The notes under the pieces: generated by a model
Database searches by the model: none
The model's input: the letters and a program-made list of their open reading frames with translations, nothing else
What the model was told of the DNA's origin: nothing
Program-made: the position numbers and the translations under genes
Shown here: positions 1 through 6,669 of the stretch, in pieces
Position numbering within the stretch: position 1 is the first letter of the stretch
How the letters are laid out: each line of letters begins with the position of its first letter
NCBI GenBank assembly: GCA_913045395.1
Contig: CAJWPV010000041.1
Coordinates: 1 to 8,558 of the forward strand
DNA from: an uncultured Verrucomicrobiota bacterium
GTDB taxonomy: Bacteria > Verrucomicrobiota > Verrucomicrobiia > Limisphaerales > UBA1096
Direction: 5' to 3'
DNA: 8,558 bases

Positions 1-1036
1 CCGCCTTGGTCGCGGAGGCGGCCAGCGTGCAAAAAATCATCGCCGGCAACCCGGTGAGAAAATCGCGGCCGACCACGGCGTCCATGTCGCAAATCAGCGT
101 TGCGTCGTAACGGGTTTCGCCGATGGCAACGTGCGCGGGAGCGGAGCGGCCACGCCGCTCGAGCCGGGGAAACGACGCCGCGACATAACGCACTTTCTCG
201 CGTCGTAACGGCACGTCGAGGCGCACTTCCCGGCGGATCGGGGCGACGCCGGTCTCGAAGATAACGTATGCCAGGTCGGGATGCTTTGCGCCGCCGAGGA
301 TGCGATCGACGAACCTGATCTCGGAGGCGAGAAACTCAGGTCCGCCCAGTGTCGAGTGAATGCGGCGGAGGGAAACGAGTGCATTCTCCCGGTCATCGGT
401 GGCAAGGTTCCACAGGCAGAGCGCGTGCAGAAAATCGGTGAACGGATTGACGAACGCGCCGTAGTCCAGAGCGATGTCCGGCTGGAGTTCGTCGAGCTTC
501 GCGCGGCGGATGGCTCGCTCGTATTCGCCGGCGGACTTCCTGGCGGCGACGATGCGGCGGGCGTTGCGGACGACCTCGGCGTCCTGCTCGGCGTGCGCCT
601 GGCGCAGTTCGACGAGCGCGGCGTCCGCTTGGCCAAGCTGCAAATAATTAAGCGCTTGGTAGGTGTTTAGCATCACGCGGTCATAGCCGCGCCCCTCGTA
701 CGGCAGGGCGGCCAGGTTCGTGAGCAAACCGGTGGCTTCCTTCGACAGGCGCACCCTTGCTTGGCGGTCGTAAAAACGGATGCGATTTTCCGCCTGCTCG
801 AACGCTTGGTTGCTGGCTGCGAACTGGCCAGCAGCCCGCAGCGCCGCGCCCTGCTCGAGAAACCACACCACTGCGTCCCGTGATTCGCTGCGCTGGTTGG
901 CCTCCTGAGTGGCGAGTTGTGCGGCCCGCTCGATGCTGCCGCTGTTCCATGCGCCGCGAAACGCCCCGGTCTGGCTTACGTAGCTGGCACAGCCGGTCAG
1001 GAGCAGCACAAAAACCGGGTAGCATAGGCATCGCAT
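1..1036 (-). CDS. COG3014-type TPR-like lipoprotein (3' end outside window)
   Basis: Reading the minus strand from the ATG at 1036 gives 345 codons without a stop, and the frame is still open at the left edge, so the C-terminus is missing. The N-terminus is a short lipoprotein signal: Arg2, a hydrophobic stretch (about residues 6-13) and the lipobox L13-T14-G15-C16, so the mature protein should be lipid-anchored at Cys16. Residues about 118-150 look like a TPR-type helical hairpin ([20 protein letters not shown]). Further on are DYGAFVNPF (191-199), [10 protein letters not shown] (257-266) and CDMDAVV (316-322), which I recognise as the conserved tail pattern of COG3014 lipoproteins. That family has no established biochemical function. 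It is divergent from the Hsp70 gene across a 100-base gap. No Shine-Dalgarno sequence precedes the ATG, but the lipobox position supports this start. Lipoprotein is confident; the COG3014 assignment is from memory of the family pattern. Confidence 0.8.
   Translation of the reverse strand, partial: MRCLCYPVFVLLLTGCASYVSQTGAFRGAWNSGSIERAAQLATQEANQRSESRDAVVWFLEQGAALRAAGQFAASNQAFEQAENRIRFYDRQARVRLSKEATGLLTNLAALPYEGRGYDRVMLNTYQALNYLQLGQADAALVELRQAHAEQDAEVVRNARRIVAARKSAGEYERAIRRAKLDELQPDIALDYGAFVNPFTDFLHALCLWNLATDDRENALVSLRRIHSTLGGPEFLASEIRFVDRILGGAKHPDLAYVIFETGVAPIRREVRLDVPLRREKVRYVAASFPRLERRGRSAPAHVAIGETRYDATLICDMDAVVGRDFLTGLPAMIFCTLAASATKA
626..638. repeat. Perfect palindrome GCTTGGCCAAGC inside the lipoprotein gene
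   Basis: Positions 627-638 form a perfect 12-base palindrome that belongs to the word family (CGCTTGG/CCAAGCG) repeated through the window. A second word, AGCGCTTGGT, follows at 651-660 and is identical to the left arm of the terminator at 7622-7631. Both lie in coding sequence here, so the family is not purely intergenic. The function is unknown. Confidence 0.6.
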
Positions 1037-1050
1037 GGGCGACGACGGTA

Positions 1051-1067
1051 CCGCTTGGCCAGGCGCT
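1051..1067. repeat. Copy of the CGCTTGGCCAAGCG-type motif in a divergent intergenic gap
   Basis: The sequence CCGCTTGGCCAGGCGCT lies 15 bases upstream of the lipoprotein ATG and 70 bases upstream of the Hsp70 GTG. It matches the window-wide palindromic consensus with a mismatch in the right arm. Its place between two divergent starts would suit an operator, but the same family also occurs after stop codons and inside genes, so a regulatory role is only one option. I saw no convincing -35/-10 pair in this 100-base gap. Confidence 0.5.
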
Positions 1068-1136
1068 CGCCAATGCCGGAGCGCTGCTGCTGGAATTGGC
1101 GTGCCGAGGCGTTGTCGGCGTGGCAGTTTTCGGCCG

Positions 1137-2996
1137 GTGGGAAAAATCATCGGCATTGACCTTGGCACGACCAACTCGCTGGTGGCTGTTGTGGAGTCCG
1201 GCATTCCGTTGGTACTGGCTGATGGCCGGGGGCAGCGGCTGACACCATCCGTGGTGCGTGTCCCGGCCTCCGGCGAGCCGGTCGTTGGCTGGGAGGCCCG
1301 GCGCGGTCGAGTTGCGCATCCGGAGACGACCGTCACTTCCATCAAGCGGTTCATGGGACGCCGGGGTGACGAGGTGAATTCAAATGGTGACACGATGGCG
1401 TATCCCGTCCACGCCGAGGGCAGCGGCCCGGTGGTGGTGCCGTTGCAAGGACGCGACTGGTTACCGGAGGAACTTTCTGCCGAGATCCTAAAAACGCTCC
1501 GGACGATTGCCGCTGAGGGCATGATCGACCGGCCCGAGGCGGCGGTAATCACCGTGCCGGCCTATTTCAACGATGCCCAGCGCAATGCCACGCGCAAGGC
1601 CGGTGAGTTGGCCGGGCTGCGGGTGGAGCGCATTATCAACGAGCCGACCGCTGCGGCGCTGGCCTACGGGCTTAACTCGCTGAAGGAAAAATCGAAGGTG
1701 GCGGTCTACGACCTCGGTGGCGGAACGTTCGACCTCTCGATCCTCGAGTTGAACGAGGGCGTGTTTCAAGTGTTGGCCACCTGCGGCAACACACGGCTGG
1801 GCGGCGACGATATCGACCGCGTGCTGGTCGATCACTTTGCGGAACAAATTGGCCAAGAGGTTGGGCCAAGCGCCGCCGCTGAACCGGCGATTTTGGCTCG
1901 CTTGACCGAGGCGGTGCAGGAGGCCAAGGCGCGGTTGTCGAAGGAACTCAAGGTTGCCATCACACTGCCATTCCTCACGCCGGAGTTCAGTTTCGAGCAC
2001 ACGCTGACGCGGGAGCAACTGGAGCTCCTGGCCAAGCCGATCGTCACCCGCACGCGCGAGTATTGTCTCAAGGCGCTGGCCGACGCTGGCTTGGCCAGCG
2101 GCTATCTTGATCAGCTGATCCTTGTCGGAGGACAGACGCGTATGCCGCTCGTGCGCGAGTTTGCCTCGGAAGTTTTTGGCTGCGACGAAGGTGGGCCGGA
2201 ACTGAACACCTCGCAGAACCCGGACGAGGCGATTGCGCTGGGCGCGGCGATTCAAGGCGGGATTTTGTGCGGCGACTTCAGCGGCATGCTGCTGCTCGAC
2301 GTGACGCCGCTCTCGCTGGGCATTGAGACGTTCGGCGGATTGATGAACGTCATCATCCCGCGTAACACGACGCTTCCCGTAAAGCGCGGCGAGGCATTTA
2401 CGACCGTGGCTGACTACCAGAAGGAGGTGCTGATCCACGTGCTGCAGGGTGAGCGCGAAAAGGCGGCTGACAATTGGAGCCTGGGGCGGTTCACGCTTGA
2501 GTTCGAGCCGCAGCCCAAGGGCGTGGCCAAGGTGGGGGTGCAGTTTGAAATCGATGCCGATGGCATCCTGCACGTGCTTGCGCGCGACCTCAAAACCGGC
2601 AACGAAAAGCTCGTCGAGATGAGCTCAGCCGTGGAGGTCGATGACGCCGAGGTGCAGCAGATGATCGAGGAATCGGTTGAGCATGCCTTCGACGACATCG
2701 AGGATCGCCGCTGGATCGAGGCCAGGCTGCGAGCAAAACAGACGACCGCCGCCACTCGCAAGGGGCTGGAGTCGCTTGGCGACGAGTTGGAGGAGGATCA
2801 GCGCGGAGCTATCGAGTCGGCCTTGGCGTCAGTGGAGTCGTTGCTGGCTAGGCGGGAAAACGGCGACGCAGTAACGGCTGCCCAGCTCAGGGAAGCCAAC
2901 AGCAAACTGGATGCGGCGACCCAGCCGCTCGCGGGGCTGATGATGGATCGCGTGATGGCGGAGATGCTCGAGAAGCGCGGCGTATTGCCCGGTTAA
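1137..2996 (+). CDS. Hsp70-family chaperone, HscA/DnaK type
   Basis: ATP-driven cytoplasmic chaperone of 619 residues, close to the length of HscA and DnaK. The nucleotide-binding domain shows GIDLGTTNS (6-14), VITVPAYF (137-144), [19 protein letters not shown] (192-199) and LVGGQTRMP (329-337). The interdomain linker [11 protein letters not shown] spans 385-395 and is followed by a substrate-binding beta domain ([15 protein letters not shown]) and a helical lid. The GTG at 1137 is chosen because it begins directly at the conserved GKIIGIDLG; an in-frame ATG at 1035 would add 34 residues unlike any Hsp70. The acidic disordered DnaK tail is absent. The segment after the phosphate-2 motif is shortened ([12 protein letters not shown]), as in HscA, which works without the GrpE exchange factor, whereas GGQTRMP is DnaK-like. 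No iscU, hscB, fdx, dnaJ or grpE lies nearby, so the iron-sulfur versus general role is undecided. No Shine-Dalgarno sequence is visible. The stop overlaps the infC stop. Confidence 0.95.
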   Translation: MGKIIGIDLGTTNSLVAVVESGIPLVLADGRGQRLTPSVVRVPASGEPVVGWEARRGRVAHPETTVTSIKRFMGRRGDEVNSNGDTMAYPVHAEGSGPVVVPLQGRDWLPEELSAEILKTLRTIAAEGMIDRPEAAVITVPAYFNDAQRNATRKAGELAGLRVERIINEPTAAALAYGLNSLKEKSKVAVYDLGGGTFDLSILELNEGVFQVLATCGNTRLGGDDIDRVLVDHFAEQIGQEVGPSAAAEPAILARLTEAVQEAKARLSKELKVAITLPFLTPEFSFEHTLTREQLELLAKPIVTRTREYCLKALADAGLASGYLDQLILVGGQTRMPLVREFASEVFGCDEGGPELNTSQNPDEAIALGAAIQGGILCGDFSGMLLLDVTPLSLGIETFGGLMNVIIPRNTTLPVKRGEAFTTVADYQKEVLIHVLQGEREKAADNWSLGRFTLEFEPQPKGVAKVGVQFEIDADGILHVLARDLKTGNEKLVEMSSAVEVDDAEVQQMIEESVEHAFDDIEDRRWIEARLRAKQTTAATRKGLESLGDELEEDQRGAIESALASVESLLARRENGDAVTAAQLREANSKLDAATQPLAGLMMDRVMAEMLEKRGVLPG

Positions 2997-3691
2997 TTTT
3001 TTGCCGGAAGCTTGATGTTGCCGAGCGCCTTGTTGCGAAAACCGGTGCTGGACTTCTTCTTGATATCCGAGCCCTCGACGTGCCGGATTTCGTCGTGATC
3101 CACCTCCACGGCGCGCTCCTCGGGGTTCGGATGTGGCGCCCGTTGGTCCTTGGGTTGCGGATTGATGAGGACGATGACGCTGCGGCCGGCTTCGCGCGGC
3201 TTTGTGTCACAACTTCCCCACGGCTTGATCTTCTCTATGAACGCCTCGATGGTCTGCACGCCGACATGTTTCGTGCGAAGCTCCTTGCCGCGGAAACGCA
3301 GGATCACCTTGACCTTCATGCCTTCGCAAAGGAAATCGATCGCGTGGTTCAACTTGAATGTGAAGTCGTGAGGGTCGATGTTCGGGCGAAGCTGGATCTC
3401 CTTGATTTTGACCGAGACAGTGGCTTTTTTCTGCTCCTTGCGGAGTTTTTTCTGCTCGTAGGAATATTTTCCGTAGTCGGTGATCCGGCAGACCGGCGGC
3501 TTGGCATTGGGGGAAATCTCGACCAGATCCAACCGCTGCTCCTTGGCCATTCGCATGGCTTCCTGAATAGAATGAATCCCTAACTGTTTCCCATCATCCA
3601 TCAGGAGCCGAACTTCCCTGGCTCGAATCCTCCCATTAACGCGCTCCCTTGGTGCCCGATACGGACGCCTTCCGCCTCTGGGGCGACTCAA
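2993..3691 (-). CDS. infC: Translation initiation factor IF-3, with C-terminal extension
   Basis: IF-3 binds the 30S subunit, blocks 50S joining and checks start-codon and initiator-tRNA pairing. The N-domain is clear ([35 protein letters not shown]), followed by the linker helix ([13 protein letters not shown]) and the C-domain ([19 protein letters not shown] segment; [17 protein letters not shown] at 172-178). Bacterial IF-3 is usually about 180 residues and ends near this last strand; here about 54 more charged, low-complexity residues follow. The start must be non-ATG: the first in-frame ATG is codon 31 and would remove the conserved N-domain strand. TTG at 3691-3689, with a G run (3703-3698) about six bases upstream, is the best candidate; an in-frame TAA lies further upstream. 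The usual partners rpmI and rplT are not downstream. Instead the gene converges with Hsp70, sharing four bases at the stops. Confidence 0.97.
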   Translation of the reverse strand: MSRPRGGRRPYRAPRERVNGRIRAREVRLLMDDGKQLGIHSIQEAMRMAKEQRLDLVEISPNAKPPVCRITDYGKYSYEQKKLRKEQKKATVSVKIKEIQLRPNIDPHDFTFKLNHAIDFLCEGMKVKVILRFRGKELRTKHVGVQTIEAFIEKIKPWGSCDTKPREAGRSVIVLINPQPKDQRAPHPNPEERAVEVDHDEIRHVEGSDIKKKSSTGFRNKALGNIKLPAKN

Positions 3692-3715
3692 AGCGCGCCC
3701 CCCATGCCGTGGTAT

Positions 3716-3745
3716 ATCATATAGTCTATGTTTTTAGCCCGTCAT
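3716..3745 (-). promoter_or_regulatory. Possible sigma-70-type promoter of infC
   Basis: On the minus strand ATGACG (3745-3740) and TATGAT (3721-3716) are separated by 18 bases, in the only AT-rich patch of the 218-base gap. A transcript would start near 3709 and leave a leader of about 18 bases before the TTG start. The -35 match is weak (four of six) and the lineage's promoter consensus is unknown to me. Confidence 0.35.
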
Positions 3746-3845
3746 TGGACGGGGCTGGAGCAAATGCTATTTTTTGGCAACGCCTTTGCAAGCCAAATTT
3801 TCGCAAAAAGAGGGCAACGCGGATGCCAAGTGGCCGGGGGTGGCC

Positions 3846-3859
3846 CTTGGCCAGGGGAA
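3846..3859. repeat. Near-palindrome CCCTTGGCCAGGGG in the infC/DUF1080 gap
   Basis: This 14-base dyad is centred on GGCC and pairs throughout if one T:G wobble is allowed. Its core TTGGCCA is shared with the repeated word family, although the outer bases differ from CGC/GCG. It lies 51 bases upstream of the DUF1080 start. The rest of the 3692-3909 gap contains no gene I can support. Confidence 0.3.
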
Positions 3860-3909
3860 TATCTTTGCGGCCAAGCAGCCGGCCCGATACAGTTGCCAAC
3901 CGAAGCCGC

Positions 3910-4683
3910 ATGAAATTTTCAAACGCCATGATGGATTGGTATCGCTTGGCCAAGGTCGGATTGCTGCTGCAGATTGGCGTGCTTGCGTTTGGCCAGGCGC
4001 AGGCGCAGTTGGCTCCACCACCACCGCCAGCCAAGATAAACATCACCGTCAGCAACGGTAAATCGCTCGCCGGCTGGCGCGTGCCGGTTGGCGACTGGAA
4101 ATTGGTGAAAAGTGCCGTCAAGTCGTCGGACAACCCGAAGGCATTTACGCTCATCGAGGGCAAAGGCGTGCTCATCAACGGTGACACGGGACGTGCCAAC
4201 AATCTGTTCAGCAAACACGAACACGGCGACGTGATGGCGGTCATCGAGTACATGGTGCCGCAGGGCTCGAATTCTGGAATTTATTTTCAGGGCCGATATG
4301 AGATTCAGATCCTTGACAGCTATGCGAAAAAGAAAATTACCTTTGGCGATAACGGCGGCATTTACGAGCGCTGGGCTGATGGCAAGGGTTTCGAAGGCAC
4401 CGCGCCGATCATCAATGTCAGCAAGGCACCGGGCGAATGGCAGAAATTTATCGTCACCTTCCGCGCGCCGCGCTTTGACAAAACCGGTAAAAAGGTGGAG
4501 AACGCCAAGTTTGTGAAAGTGATCCACAACGGACAATTAATTCACCACAACATCGAGGTGACCGGCCCGACCCGCTCCGCCGGTTTCAACGACGAAAAAC
4601 CCACCGGAGCGTTGATGCTCCAGGGCGACCACGGCCCGGTGGCTTTTCGCAAAATCATCCTGAAACCGGCCAAGTTGGACTGA
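3910..4683 (+). CDS. Secreted DUF1080 (3-keto-disaccharide hydrolase-type) domain protein
   Basis: Exported protein of 257 residues. A signal peptide spans about residues 1-32: a basic start (MKF...RLAK), the hydrophobic core VGLLLQIGVLAF, and a probable cut after AQA. A proline-rich spacer (P36-P40) follows. The rest is one concanavalin-like jelly-roll domain of the DUF1080 family (PF06439), recognised by GSNSGIYFQGRYEIQILDS (119-137), GGIYERW, GEWQKFIVTFRAPRF and the closing GALMLQGDHGPVAFRKIIL. The family is abundant in Planctomycetota and Verrucomicrobiota; some members cleave 3-keto-disaccharides, but many are uncharacterised, so catalysis here is inference. The ATG at 3910 places the signal peptide properly; the frame stays open upstream but that would run over infC. 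ATGs at 3928 and 3931 are alternatives. No Shine-Dalgarno sequence is visible. It is first in a four-gene cluster, 34 bases before the Nramp-like gene. Confidence 0.9.
   Translation: MKFSNAMMDWYRLAKVGLLLQIGVLAFGQAQAQLAPPPPPAKINITVSNGKSLAGWRVPVGDWKLVKSAVKSSDNPKAFTLIEGKGVLINGDTGRANNLFSKHEHGDVMAVIEYMVPQGSNSGIYFQGRYEIQILDSYAKKKITFGDNGGIYERWADGKGFEGTAPIINVSKAPGEWQKFIVTFRAPRFDKTGKKVENAKFVKVIHNGQLIHHNIEVTGPTRSAGFNDEKPTGALMLQGDHGPVAFRKIILKPAKLD
3943..3955. repeat. CGCTTGGCCAAG word inside the DUF1080 signal peptide
   Basis: CTTGGCCAAG at 3945-3954 is a perfect 10-base palindrome preceded by CG, and encodes part of the signal peptide (RLAK). It is one of three identical palindromes in the window, with 628-637 and 4688-4697. 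Confidence 0.5.
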
Positions 4684-4685
4684 AC

Positions 4686-4697
4686 CGCTTGGCCAAG
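4686..4697. repeat. CGCTTGGCCAAG motif just after the DUF1080 stop
   Basis: The word begins three bases after the TGA stop (4681-4683) and includes the perfect palindrome CTTGGCCAAG (4688-4697). It occupies a third of the 34-base gap before the Nramp-like ATG. With no loop it cannot make a hairpin on its own, so it is better read as a protein-binding or marker sequence than as a terminator. Confidence 0.55.
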
Positions 4698-4717
4698 ATC
4701 AACCACCACCCACTTCC

Positions 4718-6121
4718 ATGGAACCCAAACCTGCACCCACCACACTCTCCGGCATCATTCGGCATCTTGGCCCCGGGCTGATCATCACCGCCACCATCGT
4801 CGGTTCCGGCGAATTGATCGCCACGCCCAAGTTGGCGGCCGAGACTGGTTATAGCCTCCTCTGGTTCATTATCCTTGGTTGCTTAATCAAGGTCTTCGTC
4901 CAGGTTGAGTTGGGGCGCTACACAGTCACCCACGGCAAGACGACGCTCGAGGCGATGAATAGTGTGCCGGGGCCAAAGCCGATCGTTTCGTGGATGGTTT
5001 GGTTTTGGGTCATTATGTACATCGGATCGACGATGCAAGTTGCCGGGATGATGGGGGCGATTGCCAGTTTGGTGGTCAGTGATGGATCGGGCTGGCATCT
5101 GGCATTGATCGTCGGGGTAGCAGTCATCTGTATCGCACTTTTGCTTTCCGGCAGATACCGATTAGTGGAGGCGGTGTGTATTGGCATGGTGGTGTTGTTC
5201 ACCATCTTCACACTAGTGGCGCTGGGCTCGCTTCAGTTCACCGAGCAGTTCGCCATCAAGGGCAGCGATGTTGTCAGCGGACTTAAGTTCTCGTTGCCCG
5301 ATGACTTTACCACGGCGTTCGGCGCCTTTGCCATCATCGGCGTCGGAACGTCCGAACTGATTTATTATCCCTATTGGTGTTTGGAAAAAGGCTACGCCAA
5401 GTTCACCGGCAAAAACGACGACACCGTTGGGTGGCTCGACAGGGCGCATGGCTGGCTCAATGTGATGAAGTGGGATGCATGGGTGTCATGTGTCATTTAC
5501 ACTGGCGCAACGGTGGCTTTTTATTTGCTGGGTGCAGCCACACTTTACAGCGCTGGTCTTGAGGTCGGCGACGAGGGGATGATCGCTACGCTTTCGCAAA
5601 TGTACGAAAGTGCATTCGGCGCGACAGGCGCTGTGGTATTTAAGATAGGCTGTTTCTGCGTTTTGTTTTCCACCATTTTTGGTGCCACCGCTGCTAACGC
5701 CCGGCTATTTGCGGATGCTGTACCCATATTCAAAATTAAACAGTACGAGTCTGAAGAGGATCGACACAGGATGGTCAAGATCGGCTGCGTGGTATTGCTG
5801 GTACTTTCTTGCCTGATTTTCGCTTTGTTTGGCAAACCGGTGACATTGGTGTTCATGGGGGCGTTTGCTCAAGGTGCTCTAATGCCGTTTCTCGCATTGG
5901 CGGCCATTTACTTTCTGTTCACGCGAGTGGACCGTCGTTTACACCCGGGGCTTGTTTGGAAAAGTTTCCTAGTTTTTTCTGCAGCATGCATGATGTTAAT
6001 TGGAGCATATTCGGCGGTGAAAGAAGTTTCCAAGCACCTGCCGGGGAAAGAGGAATCCACCATGGTCACACCTGCTGGAACTGGTGGCCAAGGCGAAACA
6101 CGAACTGAGTCAGCGAAGTAA
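4718..6121 (+). CDS. Nramp-family (SLC11-like) membrane transporter lacking the canonical metal motifs
   Basis: Polytopic membrane protein of 467 residues, with helices from about residue 12 to 440 and a polar C-terminal tail. Family membership rests on the first-helix region HLGPGLIIT and the following TGYSLLW, which align without gaps to Nramp GP...GYSLLW. Classical Nramp proteins are proton-coupled Mn2+/Fe2+ importers using DPGN in helix 1 and MPH in helix 6. Here the DPGN positions read GSGE (29-32), and helix 6 reads GVGTSEL (208-214) where MPH is expected. The substrate may therefore differ from Mn/Fe; Glu32 and Glu213 are candidate functional residues. Proteins of this GSGE type are familiar from Planctomycetota and Verrucomicrobiota and are usually labelled divalent metal transporters. 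The gene is visibly less GC-rich than its neighbours. The ATG at 4718 precedes the first helix sensibly; no Shine-Dalgarno sequence. Its stop is one base before the next ATG. Confidence 0.9.
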   Translation: MEPKPAPTTLSGIIRHLGPGLIITATIVGSGELIATPKLAAETGYSLLWFIILGCLIKVFVQVELGRYTVTHGKTTLEAMNSVPGPKPIVSWMVWFWVIMYIGSTMQVAGMMGAIASLVVSDGSGWHLALIVGVAVICIALLLSGRYRLVEAVCIGMVVLFTIFTLVALGSLQFTEQFAIKGSDVVSGLKFSLPDDFTTAFGAFAIIGVGTSELIYYPYWCLEKGYAKFTGKNDDTVGWLDRAHGWLNVMKWDAWVSCVIYTGATVAFYLLGAATLYSAGLEVGDEGMIATLSQMYESAFGATGAVVFKIGCFCVLFSTIFGATAANARLFADAVPIFKIKQYESEEDRHRMVKIGCVVLLVLSCLIFALFGKPVTLVFMGAFAQGALMPFLALAAIYFLFTRVDRRLHPGLVWKSFLVFSAACMMLIGAYSAVKEVSKHLPGKEESTMVTPAGTGGQGETRTESAK

Positions 6122-6122
6122 A

Positions 6123-6650
6123 ATGGCTTTTACTGAGTTTATTAAAGTCATCAACACAAGCGATTTACCCGGGCTGGGGCCGGAGGTGAGGTCGTCAGCG
6201 CAGCCCAGCGCGGCTCTTGCCCAGGCTGTGGATGCGCTTGGATTGGGTGGCGCGGCCGCTGGCCTGGCCAAGGCAGCGGCGCTGCTGTGGCACGACCATC
6301 TCGACGAGTCGCACACGGTTTCGCAGGACATCGGCTCGACCGACGGCAGCTTTCTGCACGGCATCATGCATCGTCGCGAACCGGATTACTCGAACGCAAA
6401 GTACTGGTTCCACCGCGTGGGCGATCACCCCAGTTTCCCCGCCTTGGCCAGCGCGGCGACCGACTATCTAGACGCCGCCGGTGACGAGGCCTTGACCAAG
6501 CGCCTGGCCCCGGGCGGCCACTGGGATCCGTTTGCCTTTGTCGATGCCGTCGAGGCGGCGGTGCATTACGGCAACCCGGGAGAGATCGAGTCGTTGCAGC
6601 ACGTCCAGCGCATCGAGTTTGAAACTCTCGCACAATCCTTCCTCCATTAG
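6123..6650 (+). CDS. Conserved His-rich protein of unknown function
   Basis: Soluble protein of 175 residues with no signal peptide or membrane segment. I recognise it only as a conserved hypothetical family of PVC and related bacteria and know no function. The centre has HDHLDESH (57-64), GSFLHGIMHRREPDY (75-89) and YWFHRVGDHP (94-103), giving closely spaced His57, His59, His64, His79, His83, His97 and His102 plus Asp58 and Asp61. Such spacing could hold a metal ion or form an active site; this is inference. The N-terminal third contains a small-residue helical stretch (about 30-55). The ATG at 6123 follows the Nramp-like TAA by one base, which suggests translational coupling. A GTG at 6084 in the same frame would add 13 residues and overlap the previous gene; I prefer the ATG. 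The linkage to transporters on both sides suggests a role related to the transported substrate. Confidence 0.85.
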   Translation: MAFTEFIKVINTSDLPGLGPEVRSSAQPSAALAQAVDALGLGGAAAGLAKAAALLWHDHLDESHTVSQDIGSTDGSFLHGIMHRREPDYSNAKYWFHRVGDHPSFPALASAATDYLDAAGDEALTKRLAPGGHWDPFAFVDAVEAAVHYGNPGEIESLQHVQRIEFETLAQSFLH

Positions 6651-6665
6651 CTTGGTCAAGCGCTA
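6648..6665. repeat. Imperfect dyad TAGCTTGGTCAAGCGCTA spanning a stop codon
   Basis: The TAG stop (6648-6650) forms the left end of this dyad. The left arm TAGCTTG pairs with the right arm CAAGCGCTA with a two-base bulge. It fills most of the 19-base gap before the AEC permease ATG at 6670. It is a variant of the window-wide word family. With almost no loop and no T run it is not a terminator. Confidence 0.5.
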
Positions 6666-6669
6666 AATC

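Noticed and set aside
1096..1124. TTGGCG as a -35 box for the Hsp70 gene
   Set aside because: No -10-like hexamer lies at 16-18 bases; the region is GC-rich and TTGGCG is close to the common repeated word.
1035..1136. N-terminal extension of Hsp70 to the in-frame ATG at 1035
   Set aside because: The extra 34 residues are Arg/Ala-rich and unlike Hsp70, would overlap the lipoprotein start, and the GTG at 1137 begins exactly at the conserved N-terminus.
681..1319. Minus-strand open frame crossing the lipoprotein/Hsp70 divergent gap
   Set aside because: It overlaps both supported genes in other frames, has no motif, and the lipoprotein frame at 1-1036 explains the minus strand better.
2085..2102. 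Hairpin GCTGGC-TTG-GCCAGC
   Set aside because: It lies within the conserved Hsp70 coding region with no T run; it is better explained as chance or as a relative of the repeated word.
1488..2573. Long minus-strand open frame (361 codons) opposite the Hsp70 gene
   Set aside because: It is antisense to a clearly conserved Hsp70, rich in Arg/Gln/His with no recognisable motif. This is what high-GC coding sequence produces on its complement.
2979..3002. Possible terminator for Hsp70 from the six-T run after its stop
   Set aside because: Only three-base pairings precede the T run (GGC/GCC around GTATT), and the T run lies within the infC reading frame.
3649..3909. Upstream extension of the DUF1080 gene to an ATG at 3649
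   Set aside because: It would overlap the start of infC and bury the signal peptide inside the protein; the ATG at 3910 gives a normal export signal.
6084..6122. GTG start at 6084 for the His-rich protein
   Set aside because: It is possible but overlaps the Nramp-like gene by 38 bases and adds only a polar stretch. The ATG at 6123, one base after the stop, is simpler.
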